Part shown: piece by piece, positions 22,483 to 31,627 of the stretch
Numbering within the stretch: position 1 is the stretch's first letter
Layout of the letters: the number at the start of each line of letters is the position of its first letter
From: Amycolatopsis pittospori
Lineage (GTDB): Bacteria > Actinomycetota > Actinomycetes > Mycobacteriales > Pseudonocardiaceae
Reading direction: 5' to 3'
Length of the DNA: 44,883 nt
Assembly: GCF_013870525.1 (NCBI RefSeq)
Contig: NZ_JACBXD010000065.1
Location: 1 to 44,883 of the forward strand
Program-made: the position numbers and the translations under genes
The notes under the pieces: generated by a model
Database searches by the model: none
Seen by the model: the letters and a program-made list of their open reading frames with translations, nothing else
What the model was told of the DNA's origin: nothing

Positions 22483-24687
22483 ATGCCAACAGGGGGAAGC
22501 GGGACGGCCGCGCCGGGCCGGACGCACAAGATCGCCACGGTACTGAGGCAACGGCTGCCTTTCACGACCCTCGTCACGGTGACCATGCTCGCGCTCGCCT
22601 TGGCCACGGGCGCGCTCTGGTCGGCCGCCGAGGATCGCGCGGTGTACCCGTACATCGCGTACGGTCTGCCGTCGCTCGAATCAGGCCGGTGGTGGACCTT
22701 GCTCACCGGACCGCTGTTCGCGGTCGTCCCGCTGTACTACTTGCCGATGGTGCTCAGCTTCGCGTTGTTCGCCGGCTTCGCGGAATGGCGGCTCGGTACC
22801 CGCCGCGCGATGACCGTCGCGATCGGCGGACAGTTCGTCAGCGTGCTGGTGGCCGTCCAGTTCCTCGCGCTGAGCCGCAACTCCGGCTGGGAATGGGCCG
22901 AACGCGTCGGCGGCAGCCTCGACGTCGGCTTCTCCGGGGGCGCGCTCGCCGCGGTCGCGGTCGCCAGCGCGACCCTGCGCCCGCCTTGGCGCCTGCGATT
23001 GCGCGCCGGACTGTGCGTGTACGCCGGGATCGCGATCATCTTCGTCGGCACCCTCGCCGACCTCGTGCACTTCTTCGCGCTGGTCCTGGCGTTGCCGTTC
23101 GGCCGCCGGTTCGTCGGTGCGAAGGGCTCCTCCCGCGAACGGCGCCCGAGCCTGCGCGAGTGGCGGTTCTACGCCGTCGCCGGCCTGCTGGTGCTGACGG
23201 TCGCCGAGCTGGTGATGTCCTTCGTACCGGGCAACGGCCCCTTCGGTTCGTCCGAGGAACTCTCGCTCTCCACCTGGGAAGTCGTCGTCCTGTGCCTGAT
23301 CGTGGTGCCGATCATGAACGGCCTGCGCAAGGGGAGCCAGGTCGCCTGGTGGTGCGCGATGATCCTGACCTCGTTCGTCATCCTGCAGGTGATGGCGTAC
23401 GGCGGCTTGCTCGCGCTGGCCGAGGTCCTCGGTGAGGACACCGGGCTTTCGGATCCGCCGCTCTTCTTCGTGGACAACCTCCTGTGGACGGTCGAGTTCG
23501 TGCTGCTGATCTCCGCCCGCGGTGCCTTCCGCGTGCCGTCACGGCGGAAGCGCCGCCGCCTCGGCCGGATGGGCAACCCCGCGCTGGCCCGGACGCTGCT
23601 CAGCAGGCACGGCGGCAGCACGCTGTCGTGGATGACGACCTGGCCGCAGAACTCGTACTTCGTGGCCGCGGACGGCAAGTCCTACCTCGCCTACCGCCGC
23701 CACGCCGGTGTCGCCATCGCACTCGGCGACCCGATCGCGCCCGACGGCGCCGCCGACCGGACGATCGCCGAGTTCATCACGATGTGCGAGAACACCGGCC
23801 TCGTGCCGTGCCTGTTCTCCGCCACCGGCGACACCACCGCCACGACGAAGAGCCTCGGCTGGAAGCACGTCCAGGTCGCCGAGGACACCCTGATCGAACT
23901 GGAAACGCTCGAATTCCGCGGCAAGCGCTGGCAGGACGTGCGGACCGCGATCAACCGCGCCAAGAAGGACGGCATCGAGTTCCGGCTGGTCCGGCTCGCC
24001 GATCAGCCGCGTTCGGTGATCTCGCAGGTCCGCGCGATCTCCGAGGACTGGATCAGCGACAAGGGCATGCCGGAAATGGGCTTCACCCTCGGCGGGGTCG
24101 ACGAGGCGATGGATCCGGAGACCCGGGTCGGCCTCGCCGTCGACGCCGACGGCGTGGTGCACGGCGTGACGTCGTGGCTGCCGGTCCACACCGGCGCCGG
24201 TGCCATCGGCGGCTGGACGCTCGACGTCATGCGCAAACGCGCCGACGGTTTCCGGCCCTCGATGGAGTTCCTGATCGCGTCGTCGTGCCTGGCCTTCCGG
24301 GAGGAAGGCGCGAAGTTCGTGTCGCTGTCCGGTGCCCCGCTGGCGAGCTCCGGCGAACCCGCGCACGCCGTCGAACGCGTGCTGGACGCCCTCGGCACGA
24401 TGATGGAGCCGTTCTACGGATTCCGTTCGCTGCACGCCTTCAAGGCGAAGTTCCAGCCGCGCCACGTGCCGCTGTACCTGGCGTTCCGCGACGAGGCGGA
24501 TCTGCCGCGGATCGGGGTCGCGCTCGGCCGGGCCTACCTGCCGAACACCGGTCTCCTGCGGCTGGCGAAACTCGCCCGCTCCGGCAAGAAGGCTCAGCCC
24601 AAAGGAGTTCGGCCCGACGGAGATCAGCGCAGCGTCGAAGGCGGCGGCGTGATGGTCTTGCGGTCGGCCGCCGGGACGCCCCGGTAG
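22483..24687 (+). CDS. Rhomboid-like membrane domain fused to DUF2156 (MprF C-terminal) acyltransferase-fold domain
   Basis: A 734-residue fusion. Residues 25-350 hold about eight membrane helices with rhomboid features: ESGRWWTLLTGPLF, a possible catalytic Ser151 in VGFSGGALAA and His196 in LADLVHFFALVLALPFG. Residues about 375-690 form the GNAT-like DUF2156 domain of MprF phosphatidylglycerol lysyltransferases: WMTTWPQNSYFVAADGKSYL, VAIALGDPIAP, WKHVQVAEDTLIEL, and EFLIASSCLAFREEGAKFVS followed closely by YGFRSLHAFKAKFQP. An aminoacyl-lipid synthase role is plausible; the rhomboid part may be a protease or only a scaffold. The ATG at 22483 is preferred over a TTG at 22474. The 3' end overlaps the convergent gene by 64 bases. 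Confidence 0.87.
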   Translation: MPTGGSGTAAPGRTHKIATVLRQRLPFTTLVTVTMLALALATGALWSAAEDRAVYPYIAYGLPSLESGRWWTLLTGPLFAVVPLYYLPMVLSFALFAGFAEWRLGTRRAMTVAIGGQFVSVLVAVQFLALSRNSGWEWAERVGGSLDVGFSGGALAAVAVASATLRPPWRLRLRAGLCVYAGIAIIFVGTLADLVHFFALVLALPFGRRFVGAKGSSRERRPSLREWRFYAVAGLLVLTVAELVMSFVPGNGPFGSSEELSLSTWEVVVLCLIVVPIMNGLRKGSQVAWWCAMILTSFVILQVMAYGGLLALAEVLGEDTGLSDPPLFFVDNLLWTVEFVLLISARGAFRVPSRRKRRRLGRMGNPALARTLLSRHGGSTLSWMTTWPQNSYFVAADGKSYLAYRRHAGVAIALGDPIAPDGAADRTIAEFITMCENTGLVPCLFSATGDTTATTKSLGWKHVQVAEDTLIELETLEFRGKRWQDVRTAINRAKKDGIEFRLVRLADQPRSVISQVRAISEDWISDKGMPEMGFTLGGVDEAMDPETRVGLAVDADGVVHGVTSWLPVHTGAGAIGGWTLDVMRKRADGFRPSMEFLIASSCLAFREEGAKFVSLSGAPLASSGEPAHAVERVLDALGTMMEPFYGFRSLHAFKAKFQPRHVPLYLAFRDEADLPRIGVALGRAYLPNTGLLRLAKLARSGKKAQPKGVRPDGDQRSVEGGGVMVLRSAAGTPR

Positions 24688-25565
24688 GTCTTGAGGATCT
24701 TCAGGATCTGCTCGCGGTCCGCGATCCCGGGCCGGTCCTGATCCGAATAGACCAGCATGGTGAGCGACTTGTCCCCGGACGCGACGGCGAGCGCGCCGAC
24801 CACGGCGCGTTTGGAGACGCAGACGTTGCTCTGCACCGGGACGACGTCGAGCAGCACGATGCTCGCGGGGGCCTTCGCGCCCGAGGCGAGCGGGATCTCC
24901 GTCGGCTGGACCGGCGAGGCGGTGAACGTCGCGAGCGGTCCCTCGTCCGGGCTGTAGGCACTCACGGCGAGGTCGGAAGCGGCTTTCAGGGCGGCCGCGG
25001 CGGGGTCCGCGGTCTTCTCGCTCCGCACGCCGCTGCCCGCCAGCTTGCTGCTCCGCTCCTGCGGGCAGAAACCGTCGCCGAAGAACGCGCTGGTGGCCAT
25101 GGTGCTGCCGGGGACGGCGGCGGTCTTCTCCCAGCCGTGCACGGTGCCGGGTTTCGGCGTCCAGCCGGGCGGGACGTCGTAGGCGTACGTGCCGTCTCCC
25201 CCGGTGACCGATTGCCAGCCTTCGATGGACGGCGGGCTCACGACCTGCGGCGACGGTGTGTAGACGCTCGGCTTCCGGCTCGTCGGCGCGCTGCTCTCCG
25301 AGGAGTTGTCGCCGTTGTTCGCCAGGGCGGCGACCGCGATGACGCCGAGCGTGGCGAAGAAGCCGTACATGGCCCTTCGCCCGCTGCGGGACATCGGCTG
25401 CTTCGCCGGCTCTTGCGGCTCCGGCGCCGGTTCAGCGGCTGGGGCGGGCTCAGGAGCCGGCGTGTAGCCGGACGAGTCCGAGGGCTGATAGCCCCCGAAC
25501 CCGTCCAGCGCCGCGTTGTCCTCGTAGCCCGGGTTTTCCCCGCGCTTCTTGCCGAACAGGCCCAT
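24624..25565 (-). CDS. Single-pass membrane protein with extracytoplasmic domain (paralogue 3)
   Basis: A 313-residue protein. It has a Gly/Asn/Pro/Glu-rich cytoplasmic tail (1-60), a membrane helix near 65-82 and a Ser/Pro linker. The outer domain starts PSIEGWQSVTGGDGTYAYDV and continues with PPGWTPKPGTVHGWE, GDGFCPQERSSKLAG and QSNVCVSKRAVVGAL. This is the same domain as in the genes at 20586 and 21545. Its start overlaps the proS stop (TAATG), so it is coupled to prolyl-tRNA synthetase. Unknown function. Confidence 0.8.
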   Translation of the reverse strand: MGLFGKKRGENPGYEDNAALDGFGGYQPSDSSGYTPAPEPAPAAEPAPEPQEPAKQPMSRSGRRAMYGFFATLGVIAVAALANNGDNSSESSAPTSRKPSVYTPSPQVVSPPSIEGWQSVTGGDGTYAYDVPPGWTPKPGTVHGWEKTAAVPGSTMATSAFFGDGFCPQERSSKLAGSGVRSEKTADPAAAALKAASDLAVSAYSPDEGPLATFTASPVQPTEIPLASGAKAPASIVLLDVVPVQSNVCVSKRAVVGALAVASGDKSLTMLVYSDQDRPGIADREQILKILKTYRGVPAADRKTITPPPSTLR

Positions 25566-27313
25566 TACGACCGGACGAGCTTGACCAGGTGTTCCACCAC
25601 CGCGTCGACGGCGATCTCTTCGCGGTCGCCGGTGCGGCGGTCCTTGACCTCGACGACGCCGTTCGCCAGGCCGCGCCCGACCACCAGGATGGTCGGCACA
25701 CCGACGAGTTCGGCGTCCGCGAACTTGACGCCCGGAGACGACTTGCGGTCGTCGAGGACGACCTCGACACCGGCGGCGTCCAGTTCGGCGGCGAGCTTCT
25801 CCGCGCCCGCGGCGATCGTCTCGTCCTTGCCGGCGATGACGACGTGCACGTCGAACGGCGAGACCTCGCGCGGCCAGACGATGCCGAGGTCGTCGTGGTT
25901 CTGCTCGGCGAGCACGCCGACCAGCCGCGAGACACCGACGCCGTAGGAGCCCATGGTGATGCGGATGGGCTTGGAGTCCGGGCCCAGCGCGTCCAGTTCG
26001 AACGCGTCGGCGTACTTGCGGCCCAGCTGGAAGATGTGCCCGATCTCGATACCGCGTGCGGCGACCAGGGTCCCCTTGCCGTCGGGCGAAGCGTCGCCTT
26101 CACGGACCTCGGCGGCCTCGATCGTGCCGTCGCCGGTGAAGTCGCGGCCCGCGACCAGGTCGACCACGTGGTGATCGCGCTCGTCGGCGCCGGTGACCCA
26201 GGCGGTGCCGTCGGCGACGCGCGGGTCGAGCAGGTAGCGGACGCCGTTGTCCTTCAGCGCCTTCGGACCGATGTAGCCCTTGACGAGGAAGGGGTTCTTC
26301 GCGAAGTCGGCCTCTTCGAGCAACTCGAACTCGGCGGGCTCAAGGGACGCTTCGAGACGTTTCGTGTCGACCTCGCGGTCACCGGGAAGGCCGATGGCCA
26401 GGAGTTCCCACTCCTTCGCACCCGGCTGGCGCGTCTTCACCAGGACGTTCTTGAGCGTGTCCGCGGCGGTGAAGGTGCGGCCGAGGTCGGCACCGTTCAG
26501 GAACGCGACCAGCGATTCGATGGTCGGCGTGTTCGGCGTGTGGTGGACCTTCGACTCGGGCAGACCTTCGATGGGCTTCGCCTCGGGAGCGGGTGTGGTG
26601 ACCGCTTCGACGTTGGCCGCGTAACCCGATTCGGTGCTGCGGACGTAGGTGTCCTCACCCGTCTCGGCGACGGCGAGGAACTCCTCGGAGGCCGAGCCGC
26701 CCATCGCGCCGGAGGTCGCCTTGACGACGACGTACTCGATGCCGAGGCGGTCGAACAGCTTGGTGTAGGCCTGGCGGTGCAGCTCGTACGAATTCGCCAG
26801 GCCCTCGTCGTCGAGGTCGAAGGAGTAGGAGTCCTTCATGACGAACTCGCGGCCGCGGAGGATGCCCGCGCGGGGGCGCGCCTCGTCGCGGTACTTGGTC
26901 TGGATCTGGTACAGGACGACCGGGTAGTCCTTGTACGAGTTGTACTCACCCTTCACGGTGAGCGCGAAGAGCTCCTCGTGCGTCGGGCCGAGAAGGAAGT
27001 CGTTGCCCTTGCGGTCCTTGAGCCGGAACAGGCTGTCGCCGTACTCGGTCCAGCGGCCGGTGGCCTCGTAAGGCTCCTTCGGCAGCAGCGCGGGGAACTG
27101 GATCTCCTGCGCGCCGATCGCGTTCATCTCTTCGCGGACGACGTTCTCGATGCGACGCAGCACCCGCAGGCCCAGCGGCAGCCAGGAGTAGCCACCCGGG
27201 GCGACTCGGCGGACGTAGCCGGCACGTACCAGGAGCCGGTGGCTCGGTACCTCGGCGTCCGCCGGATCCTCACGCAGAGTGCGAAGGAACAACGACGACA
27301 TCCTGGTGATCAC
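25565..27313 (-). CDS. proS: Prolyl-tRNA synthetase (bacterial type)
   Basis: A 582-residue class II synthetase. It has SSLFLRTLREDPADAEVPSH at the N-terminus, motif 2 (TKYRDEARPRAGILRGREF), the LLGPTHEELFAL segment, an editing (INS) domain between about 225 and 410, motif 3 (MGSYGVGVSRLVGVLAEQNH) and a C-terminal anticodon-binding domain. The GTG at 27313 follows GAGGAG by 7 bases and fits the family start. Essential cytoplasmic charging of tRNA-Pro with editing of misactivated alanine. No T-box leader is visible upstream. Confidence 0.97.
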   Translation of the reverse strand: MITRMSSLFLRTLREDPADAEVPSHRLLVRAGYVRRVAPGGYSWLPLGLRVLRRIENVVREEMNAIGAQEIQFPALLPKEPYEATGRWTEYGDSLFRLKDRKGNDFLLGPTHEELFALTVKGEYNSYKDYPVVLYQIQTKYRDEARPRAGILRGREFVMKDSYSFDLDDEGLANSYELHRQAYTKLFDRLGIEYVVVKATSGAMGGSASEEFLAVAETGEDTYVRSTESGYAANVEAVTTPAPEAKPIEGLPESKVHHTPNTPTIESLVAFLNGADLGRTFTAADTLKNVLVKTRQPGAKEWELLAIGLPGDREVDTKRLEASLEPAEFELLEEADFAKNPFLVKGYIGPKALKDNGVRYLLDPRVADGTAWVTGADERDHHVVDLVAGRDFTGDGTIEAAEVREGDASPDGKGTLVAARGIEIGHIFQLGRKYADAFELDALGPDSKPIRITMGSYGVGVSRLVGVLAEQNHDDLGIVWPREVSPFDVHVVIAGKDETIAAGAEKLAAELDAAGVEVVLDDRKSSPGVKFADAELVGVPTILVVGRGLANGVVEVKDRRTGDREEIAVDAVVEHLVKLVRS

Positions 27314-27439
27314 TTCTGGGCTCCTCGCTGGAATTACGCGCTTAGACGTTCTGCGCAGCGTAGTCACCCCGCCCCGGGGCGCTTCAACCGGTTATCGCGG
27401 GCTGTCCGTTTTGTCGGTGGGCGGGGCTAGCGTGCGGCC

Positions 27440-27799
27440 ATGGGTATTCAGCAGGCTCTGATCACGATCGACTGTCTTCGGCCGCGCGAACTCGCCGGGT
27501 TCTGGACGAAGGCACTCGGCGTGGAGGTGGCGATGGATCTCGAGGGCGGGTACGTGGTGCTGCAGCCGGCCTCGGAGAACGCGACGGCGCTCGCCTTCCA
27601 GCAGGTGCCGGAGGAGCGCTCCGGGAAGAACCGGGTGCATGTGGATTTCTTGACCGAAGAGCGGGAGAAGGAGGTGGAAAGACTGGTCGGCCTCGGCGCC
27701 AGGGAGCTGTCGAAGCACGACGAGCCGGGCATCGCGTCGTGGACGGTGCTGGCCGATCCGGAGGGCAACGAGTTCTGCGTCGCGACCCACCAGGGTTAG
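27440..27799 (+). CDS. VOC/glyoxalase-like protein
   Basis: A 119-residue single-domain VOC-fold protein: ITIDCLRPRELAGFWTKALG at the N-terminus and VLADPEGNEFCVATHQG at the end. The ExxxC-like metal-ligand positions are incomplete, so it could be a binding protein rather than an enzyme, as is common for actinobacterial members. A monocistronic gene between divergent proS and the dehydrogenase gene 28 bases downstream. Confidence 0.85.
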   Translation: MGIQQALITIDCLRPRELAGFWTKALGVEVAMDLEGGYVVLQPASENATALAFQQVPEERSGKNRVHVDFLTEEREKEVERLVGLGARELSKHDEPGIASWTVLADPEGNEFCVATHQG

Positions 27800-27827
27800 G
27801 ACCGGTCCCGCTGGTCAGAATGGCGGT

Positions 27828-28730
27828 ATGAGCGAGCGAGCCGTCCTGCCCTGGTCCGACATCGAGCTGCCCGAAGGGCTGAGCGCCCGCCTGTACGACG
27901 GCACCGGCCCGCTGCCGGACGGCGATCTCGATGACGTCGAGGTCTACGTGCTGCCGTACGACACCGGGTCGGAGCCGCTGAAGCTGCTCGATCGGCTGCC
28001 GTCGCTGAAGCTCGTGCAGTCGCTTTCGGCCGGAGTGGAGAAGCTGCTCCCGCTGGTGCCGGCGGGGGTGAAGCTCGCCAACGGCCGCGGCCTGCACGAC
28101 CTCAGCGTGGCGGAGCACGCGCTGGCGCTGATCCACGCGTCGCAGCGGGATCTGCCGCGCTGGTTCGCGCAACAGGCGACGGGCTCGTGGGAGCGCGAGC
28201 ACACGCGCTCGCTGGCCGACAGCCGCGTGCTGCTGGTCGGCCACGGTTCGATCGGCCAGGCCATCGAGCGGCAACTACTCGCGGCCGAAGCGGTCGTGAC
28301 CAGGGTGGCGAGCACCGCGCGGCCCGAGGACCGGGTGCACGGCGTCGGCGAACTGGCGGAGTTGCTGCCGTCGGCCGAAATCGTGGTGCTGATCCTGCCG
28401 GAGACGCCCGCGACCATGGGCCTGCTCGGCGCGGCGGAACTCGCCGCGCTGCCAGACGGTGCCCTGGTGGTGAACGTCGGCCGGGGTTCGGCGATCGACA
28501 CCGCGGCCCTCACGGCCGAGACCGTCGCCGGGCGGCTGCGCGCCGCGCTGGACGTCGTCGATCCGGAACCGCTGCCGTCGGACCATCCACTGTGGACGGC
28601 GCCGGGCGTGGTCATCACACCGCATATCGCGGGCGGTTCGGCGTCGTTCCACCCGCGTGCGAAGCGGCTGGTCACCGACCAGCTGCGCCGGTTCGCCGCA
28701 GGTCAGGAGCCGGTGAACCTGGTCGGCTGA
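27828..28730 (+). CDS. D-2-hydroxyacid dehydrogenase, NAD(P)-binding
   Basis: A 300-residue D-isomer-specific 2-hydroxyacid dehydrogenase. The catalytic set is complete: Arg in VVNVGRGSAIDTAAL, Glu in DVVDPEPLPSDHPLW, and His in VVITPHIAGGS. The cofactor motif is LLVGHGSIGQAIERQL; a following STAR segment with an arginine suggests a preference for NADP. The substrate could be glyoxylate, hydroxypyruvate or a phenylpyruvate-like acid. It is convergent with the APH-fold gene, 18 bases apart. Confidence 0.92.
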   Translation: MSERAVLPWSDIELPEGLSARLYDGTGPLPDGDLDDVEVYVLPYDTGSEPLKLLDRLPSLKLVQSLSAGVEKLLPLVPAGVKLANGRGLHDLSVAEHALALIHASQRDLPRWFAQQATGSWEREHTRSLADSRVLLVGHGSIGQAIERQLLAAEAVVTRVASTARPEDRVHGVGELAELLPSAEIVVLILPETPATMGLLGAAELAALPDGALVVNVGRGSAIDTAALTAETVAGRLRAALDVVDPEPLPSDHPLWTAPGVVITPHIAGGSASFHPRAKRLVTDQLRRFAAGQEPVNLVG

Positions 28731-28748
28731 GTGCTCGCGTTCAGTGTG

Positions 28749-29684
28749 TCAGTGCCAGTGGGTGCGGTAGGCCAGCCAGTCGCGCATCCCCGCCGCGAGG
28801 CGGCGCTGTGCCGCGCGGACCCCGGTCGTCGCCGGTGGTTCCGGTAACCGTCCGGCCCGTTCGGCGTGCCCGGCCAGGGCGACACCGAACGCGGTGACCG
28901 CCCAGACCGGGATTCCGGCCAGCACGGGGCGCCGCCGCAGCAGACGATCGACGTCGGCGGGCTCGTGGCCGGCGTCGAGCAGGTACGGGACGAGCGCCAC
29001 GAGGTCGAGCCAGCCCGCGCCGCGGGCCGGGTAGCGCCAGTTCGTGACGAGCACCCGGCCCGGCCCGGTCCGCACCAGGTATTCGGGCTGGATGTCGTTG
29101 TGCAGCAAGGTGTCCCCGGCCGCCCAGGGATGCCACGACGTCTCCAGCTGGACGAGCCTGTCGAGGTTGCGGACGGCCCAGGCGTCCAGATCGGCGGGCG
29201 GCTCCTTCGCCAGTTCGTGCCAGCCGCGCAGGAGCGGCCCGAGGTCGTCGAGCGCGTCCGGGACGTCGGGCAGCGGACAGGGCGTGAGCGTGCGCCCGAG
29301 CGCGCCGAAGGTGGCCAGGACCGCGGAGAGATCCGGTGATCCCGGCCGCAGGTTCGGCCTGGCACCGTCGAAGTCGGCGAACGCGAGCACCAGCCAGTCG
29401 CTGTCCACAAAGGACAACAGCTTCGGCGTGGGCGCCTCCACGGGCAGCCTTCGCGCGATGGCGGCCTCGGTCCGATAGCCGCCCGCTCGCGGGCTGCCCG
29501 CCGGGATCGCTTTCAGGAAGACCCAGCTATGGCCACGGTCGAGTTCGAGCCTCGCGGCGACACCGCCGTCGAATTCCGGGGTCTGCCACAGCGAACGGCG
29601 GACCACCGACCCGAGCTCACGCTCCACGGTGTCACGCGTCGCCGACGGCAGGTCATGCCAGCCGAGGCGTGCGGAAACCGGCAA
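28749..29684 (-). CDS. APH-fold phosphotransferase-like protein with altered metal site
   Basis: A 311-residue aminoglycoside phosphotransferase/choline kinase-fold protein. Lys59 (VFLKAI) and the acidic TEAAIARRL helix look normal. The catalytic loop reads LLHNDIQPEYLV, keeping Asp197, but the usual Asn of HGDxxxxN is Glu201. The metal-binding Asp that begins the following D-W motif is Asn215 (VLVTNWRYPARG). Two metal ligands are therefore changed, and activity may be weak or absent. Related actinobacterial proteins often act on unknown small molecules. Confidence 0.82.
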   Translation of the reverse strand: MPVSARLGWHDLPSATRDTVERELGSVVRRSLWQTPEFDGGVAARLELDRGHSWVFLKAIPAGSPRAGGYRTEAAIARRLPVEAPTPKLLSFVDSDWLVLAFADFDGARPNLRPGSPDLSAVLATFGALGRTLTPCPLPDVPDALDDLGPLLRGWHELAKEPPADLDAWAVRNLDRLVQLETSWHPWAAGDTLLHNDIQPEYLVRTGPGRVLVTNWRYPARGAGWLDLVALVPYLLDAGHEPADVDRLLRRRPVLAGIPVWAVTAFGVALAGHAERAGRLPEPPATTGVRAAQRRLAAGMRDWLAYRTHWH

Positions 29685-29756
29685 CGCCCTACCACCCCCG
29701 CGATCTCTCAGAGAAGATCGACTCTACCGAAAACCACTCTTTCGGGTGAGAACCGG

Positions 29757-30725
29757 TCAGGTCGGGATGGGCTTCACGTACCCGCCCCAGCGCTGATGCT
29801 CGCTGAACCCGACGCGCTCGTAGACGCCGAGAGCGTTGTGGGAGTTGTCCTGGTCGACGTTGAGCGAAGCCCGCTGGAAGCCCTTCGCCTTGGCCTGGGC
29901 GATCGCGTGCCCGAGCAGGGCGCCCGCGATCCCGCGGCCGCGGAGGGCGGCGTCGGTCGCGACGTGACTGACGTACAGGTCCTTCACGCCGGTAACGGCC
30001 GCGTCGGAGGCGAAGAACGCGCTCAGCACCATCGCGACGACCCTGTCGCGCTCCGGGCTCAGCAGCAGGAAGGACAGGTCCGGCTGGAAGTCCTTGCCGC
30101 CGACCACCAGATGCCGCCAAGCCTCCAGGGACTGGTCGGTGCTCCCCCAGTGATCCGCGAAGGTCTCATTGCGGGAGCGCAGGGTGAGCGCCTCGTACTT
30201 CTCCTCGTAGGTGACGAGCGGGAACTCTTCGGGCAGCGGCTTGGCCGGCGGGATCGACGCGAGGTCGGCCCGCATGTCGACGAACCACCGGGCGTGCTCG
30301 TAACCGGAGTTCAAGAGCACGTCGGTGAGCCAGCGCTGCTTGGTGTTGGCGGCGGCGTGCAGTTCCAACGGCGCGTCCGGGAAGGCTTTCGCGTGGACCT
30401 GCTTACCGGTCTCCTCGAACCACCCGGCGAGGTGCTCGGCGATCGCGTCGTCGCGGTACTCGGGATGCACGAGCGTCTCGACCCGCACCATATGCGCCGG
30501 ATTCGCCGCGTCGCGGCGCCTGAGCAGACCGTAGGCGACCAGCGTGTCGCCGTCCCACGCGCTGGTGGTCGCGGTCGGCAGGTCGACGTTCGGCGAACCG
30601 ATCTCCTCGGCGAGGTCCTCCGCGTTGTAATGCTCGTCGATCGGCTCGACACGCTCCGCCGCGGCGAAGGTGGCCGCCAACTGCGGCATGTCGTCCAAGG
30701 TCAGCGGGCGCCAGGTCAGGCTCAT
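29757..30725 (-). CDS. Tandem-GNAT acetyltransferase
   Basis: A 322-residue protein with two GNAT modules. The C-terminal module has VTGVKDLYVSHVATDAALRG, then RGRGIAGALLGHAI (complete acetyl-CoA loop) and NSHNALGVYERVGF. The N-terminal module (about 1-150) is degenerate. The double layout resembles mycothiol synthase MshD, but the sequence is not clearly that family, and several uncharacterised actinobacterial proteins share the layout. The ATG at 30725 begins MSLTWRPLTLDD, the usual GNAT entry. Confidence 0.83.
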   Translation of the reverse strand: MSLTWRPLTLDDMPQLAATFAAAERVEPIDEHYNAEDLAEEIGSPNVDLPTATTSAWDGDTLVAYGLLRRRDAANPAHMVRVETLVHPEYRDDAIAEHLAGWFEETGKQVHAKAFPDAPLELHAAANTKQRWLTDVLLNSGYEHARWFVDMRADLASIPPAKPLPEEFPLVTYEEKYEALTLRSRNETFADHWGSTDQSLEAWRHLVVGGKDFQPDLSFLLLSPERDRVVAMVLSAFFASDAAVTGVKDLYVSHVATDAALRGRGIAGALLGHAIAQAKAKGFQRASLNVDQDNSHNALGVYERVGFSEHQRWGGYVKPIPT

Positions 30726-30784
30726 GCGGACGAGGCTAAGCCCGCGCCTCGGGGTGACGCATTCCATTTAGTTACGCTTCCGTT

Positions 30785-31540
30785 GTGCTCGTGCTGCTCC
30801 CCCCTTCCGAAACCAAGGCCGCCGGCGGCACCGGCGCGCCGCTGGACCTCGGCGCGCTGTCGTTCCCGGAACTGAACCCGACCCGGGCGAAGCTGGCCGA
30901 CGCGCTGGCCGAACTGGCGGGCGACGTGCCGGCCAGTGTCGCCGCGCTCGGCATCACGCCGCGCCAAGCCGACGAGGTCGCCCGCAACGCCGAGCTGTGG
31001 ACCTCGTCCACGATGCCCGCGCTGCGCCGCTACACCGGGGTGCTTTACGACGCGCTCGACATCAAGTCCTTCACCAAGGCGACGCTCGCGAAGGCCGAGA
31101 AGCGCCTCGCCGTCGCGTCGGCGCTGTTCGGCGTCGTCGCGGCCACCGACCCGATCCCCGCGTACCGGCTCTCCGGCGGGAACGCGCTGCCGTCGCTCGG
31201 GACGATCCGCAGCGTGTGGAAGCCCGTGCTCGAACCGGTGCTCCAGGGCATCGACGGGCTCGTCGTCGACCTGCGCTCGGGAACGTACTCGGCGCTGGCG
31301 AAGCTCCGGCCGGACGCGGTCACCGTGCGCGTCGTGACCGAGGACGCCAAGGGCAACCGCACGACGGTGAGCCACTTCAACAAGGCCTACAAGGGACGGC
31401 TGGCCGCCGAGCTGGTGAAGTCCCGCAGCGAACCGTCCACTGTGGAACAGCTGATCCGGGTGCTGTCGAAGGCGGGTCTCGACGTCGAACGCACCGGCGA
31501 CCACAGTCTGGAACTGCTCACCGGCGACGGCGTGCATTAG
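30785..31540 (+). CDS. yaaA: YaaA/DUF328 family protein
   Basis: A 251-residue member of the YaaA (DUF328) family: MLVLLPPSETKAAGG at the N-terminus, then RYTGVLYDALD, LFGVVAATDPIPAYRLS and NKAYKGRLAAELVKS. E. coli YaaA protects DNA during peroxide stress by limiting free iron, and the fold binds DNA. The GTG start has little room for a Shine-Dalgarno sequence, so a leaderless or near-leaderless transcript is likely. Divergent from the tandem-GNAT gene. Confidence 0.93.
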   Translation: MLVLLPPSETKAAGGTGAPLDLGALSFPELNPTRAKLADALAELAGDVPASVAALGITPRQADEVARNAELWTSSTMPALRRYTGVLYDALDIKSFTKATLAKAEKRLAVASALFGVVAATDPIPAYRLSGGNALPSLGTIRSVWKPVLEPVLQGIDGLVVDLRSGTYSALAKLRPDAVTVRVVTEDAKGNRTTVSHFNKAYKGRLAAELVKSRSEPSTVEQLIRVLSKAGLDVERTGDHSLELLTGDGVH

Positions 31541-31627
31541 TTCCGTACCCCTACGTGCCTCTTCCTCGGTTGTTCCGCCAGGTGCGGATGCGGAAAGTGA
31601 TTTCCAGCCACCTGGAAAGGAACCACC

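Noticed and set aside
23484..25946. Long plus-strand frame running across the DUF2156 and paralogue 3 genes
   Set aside because: It overlaps two well-supported genes, is Arg-rich and shows no domain.
27314..27439. T-box or other riboswitch before proS
   Set aside because: No specifier loop or T-box sequence was seen in the short gap.
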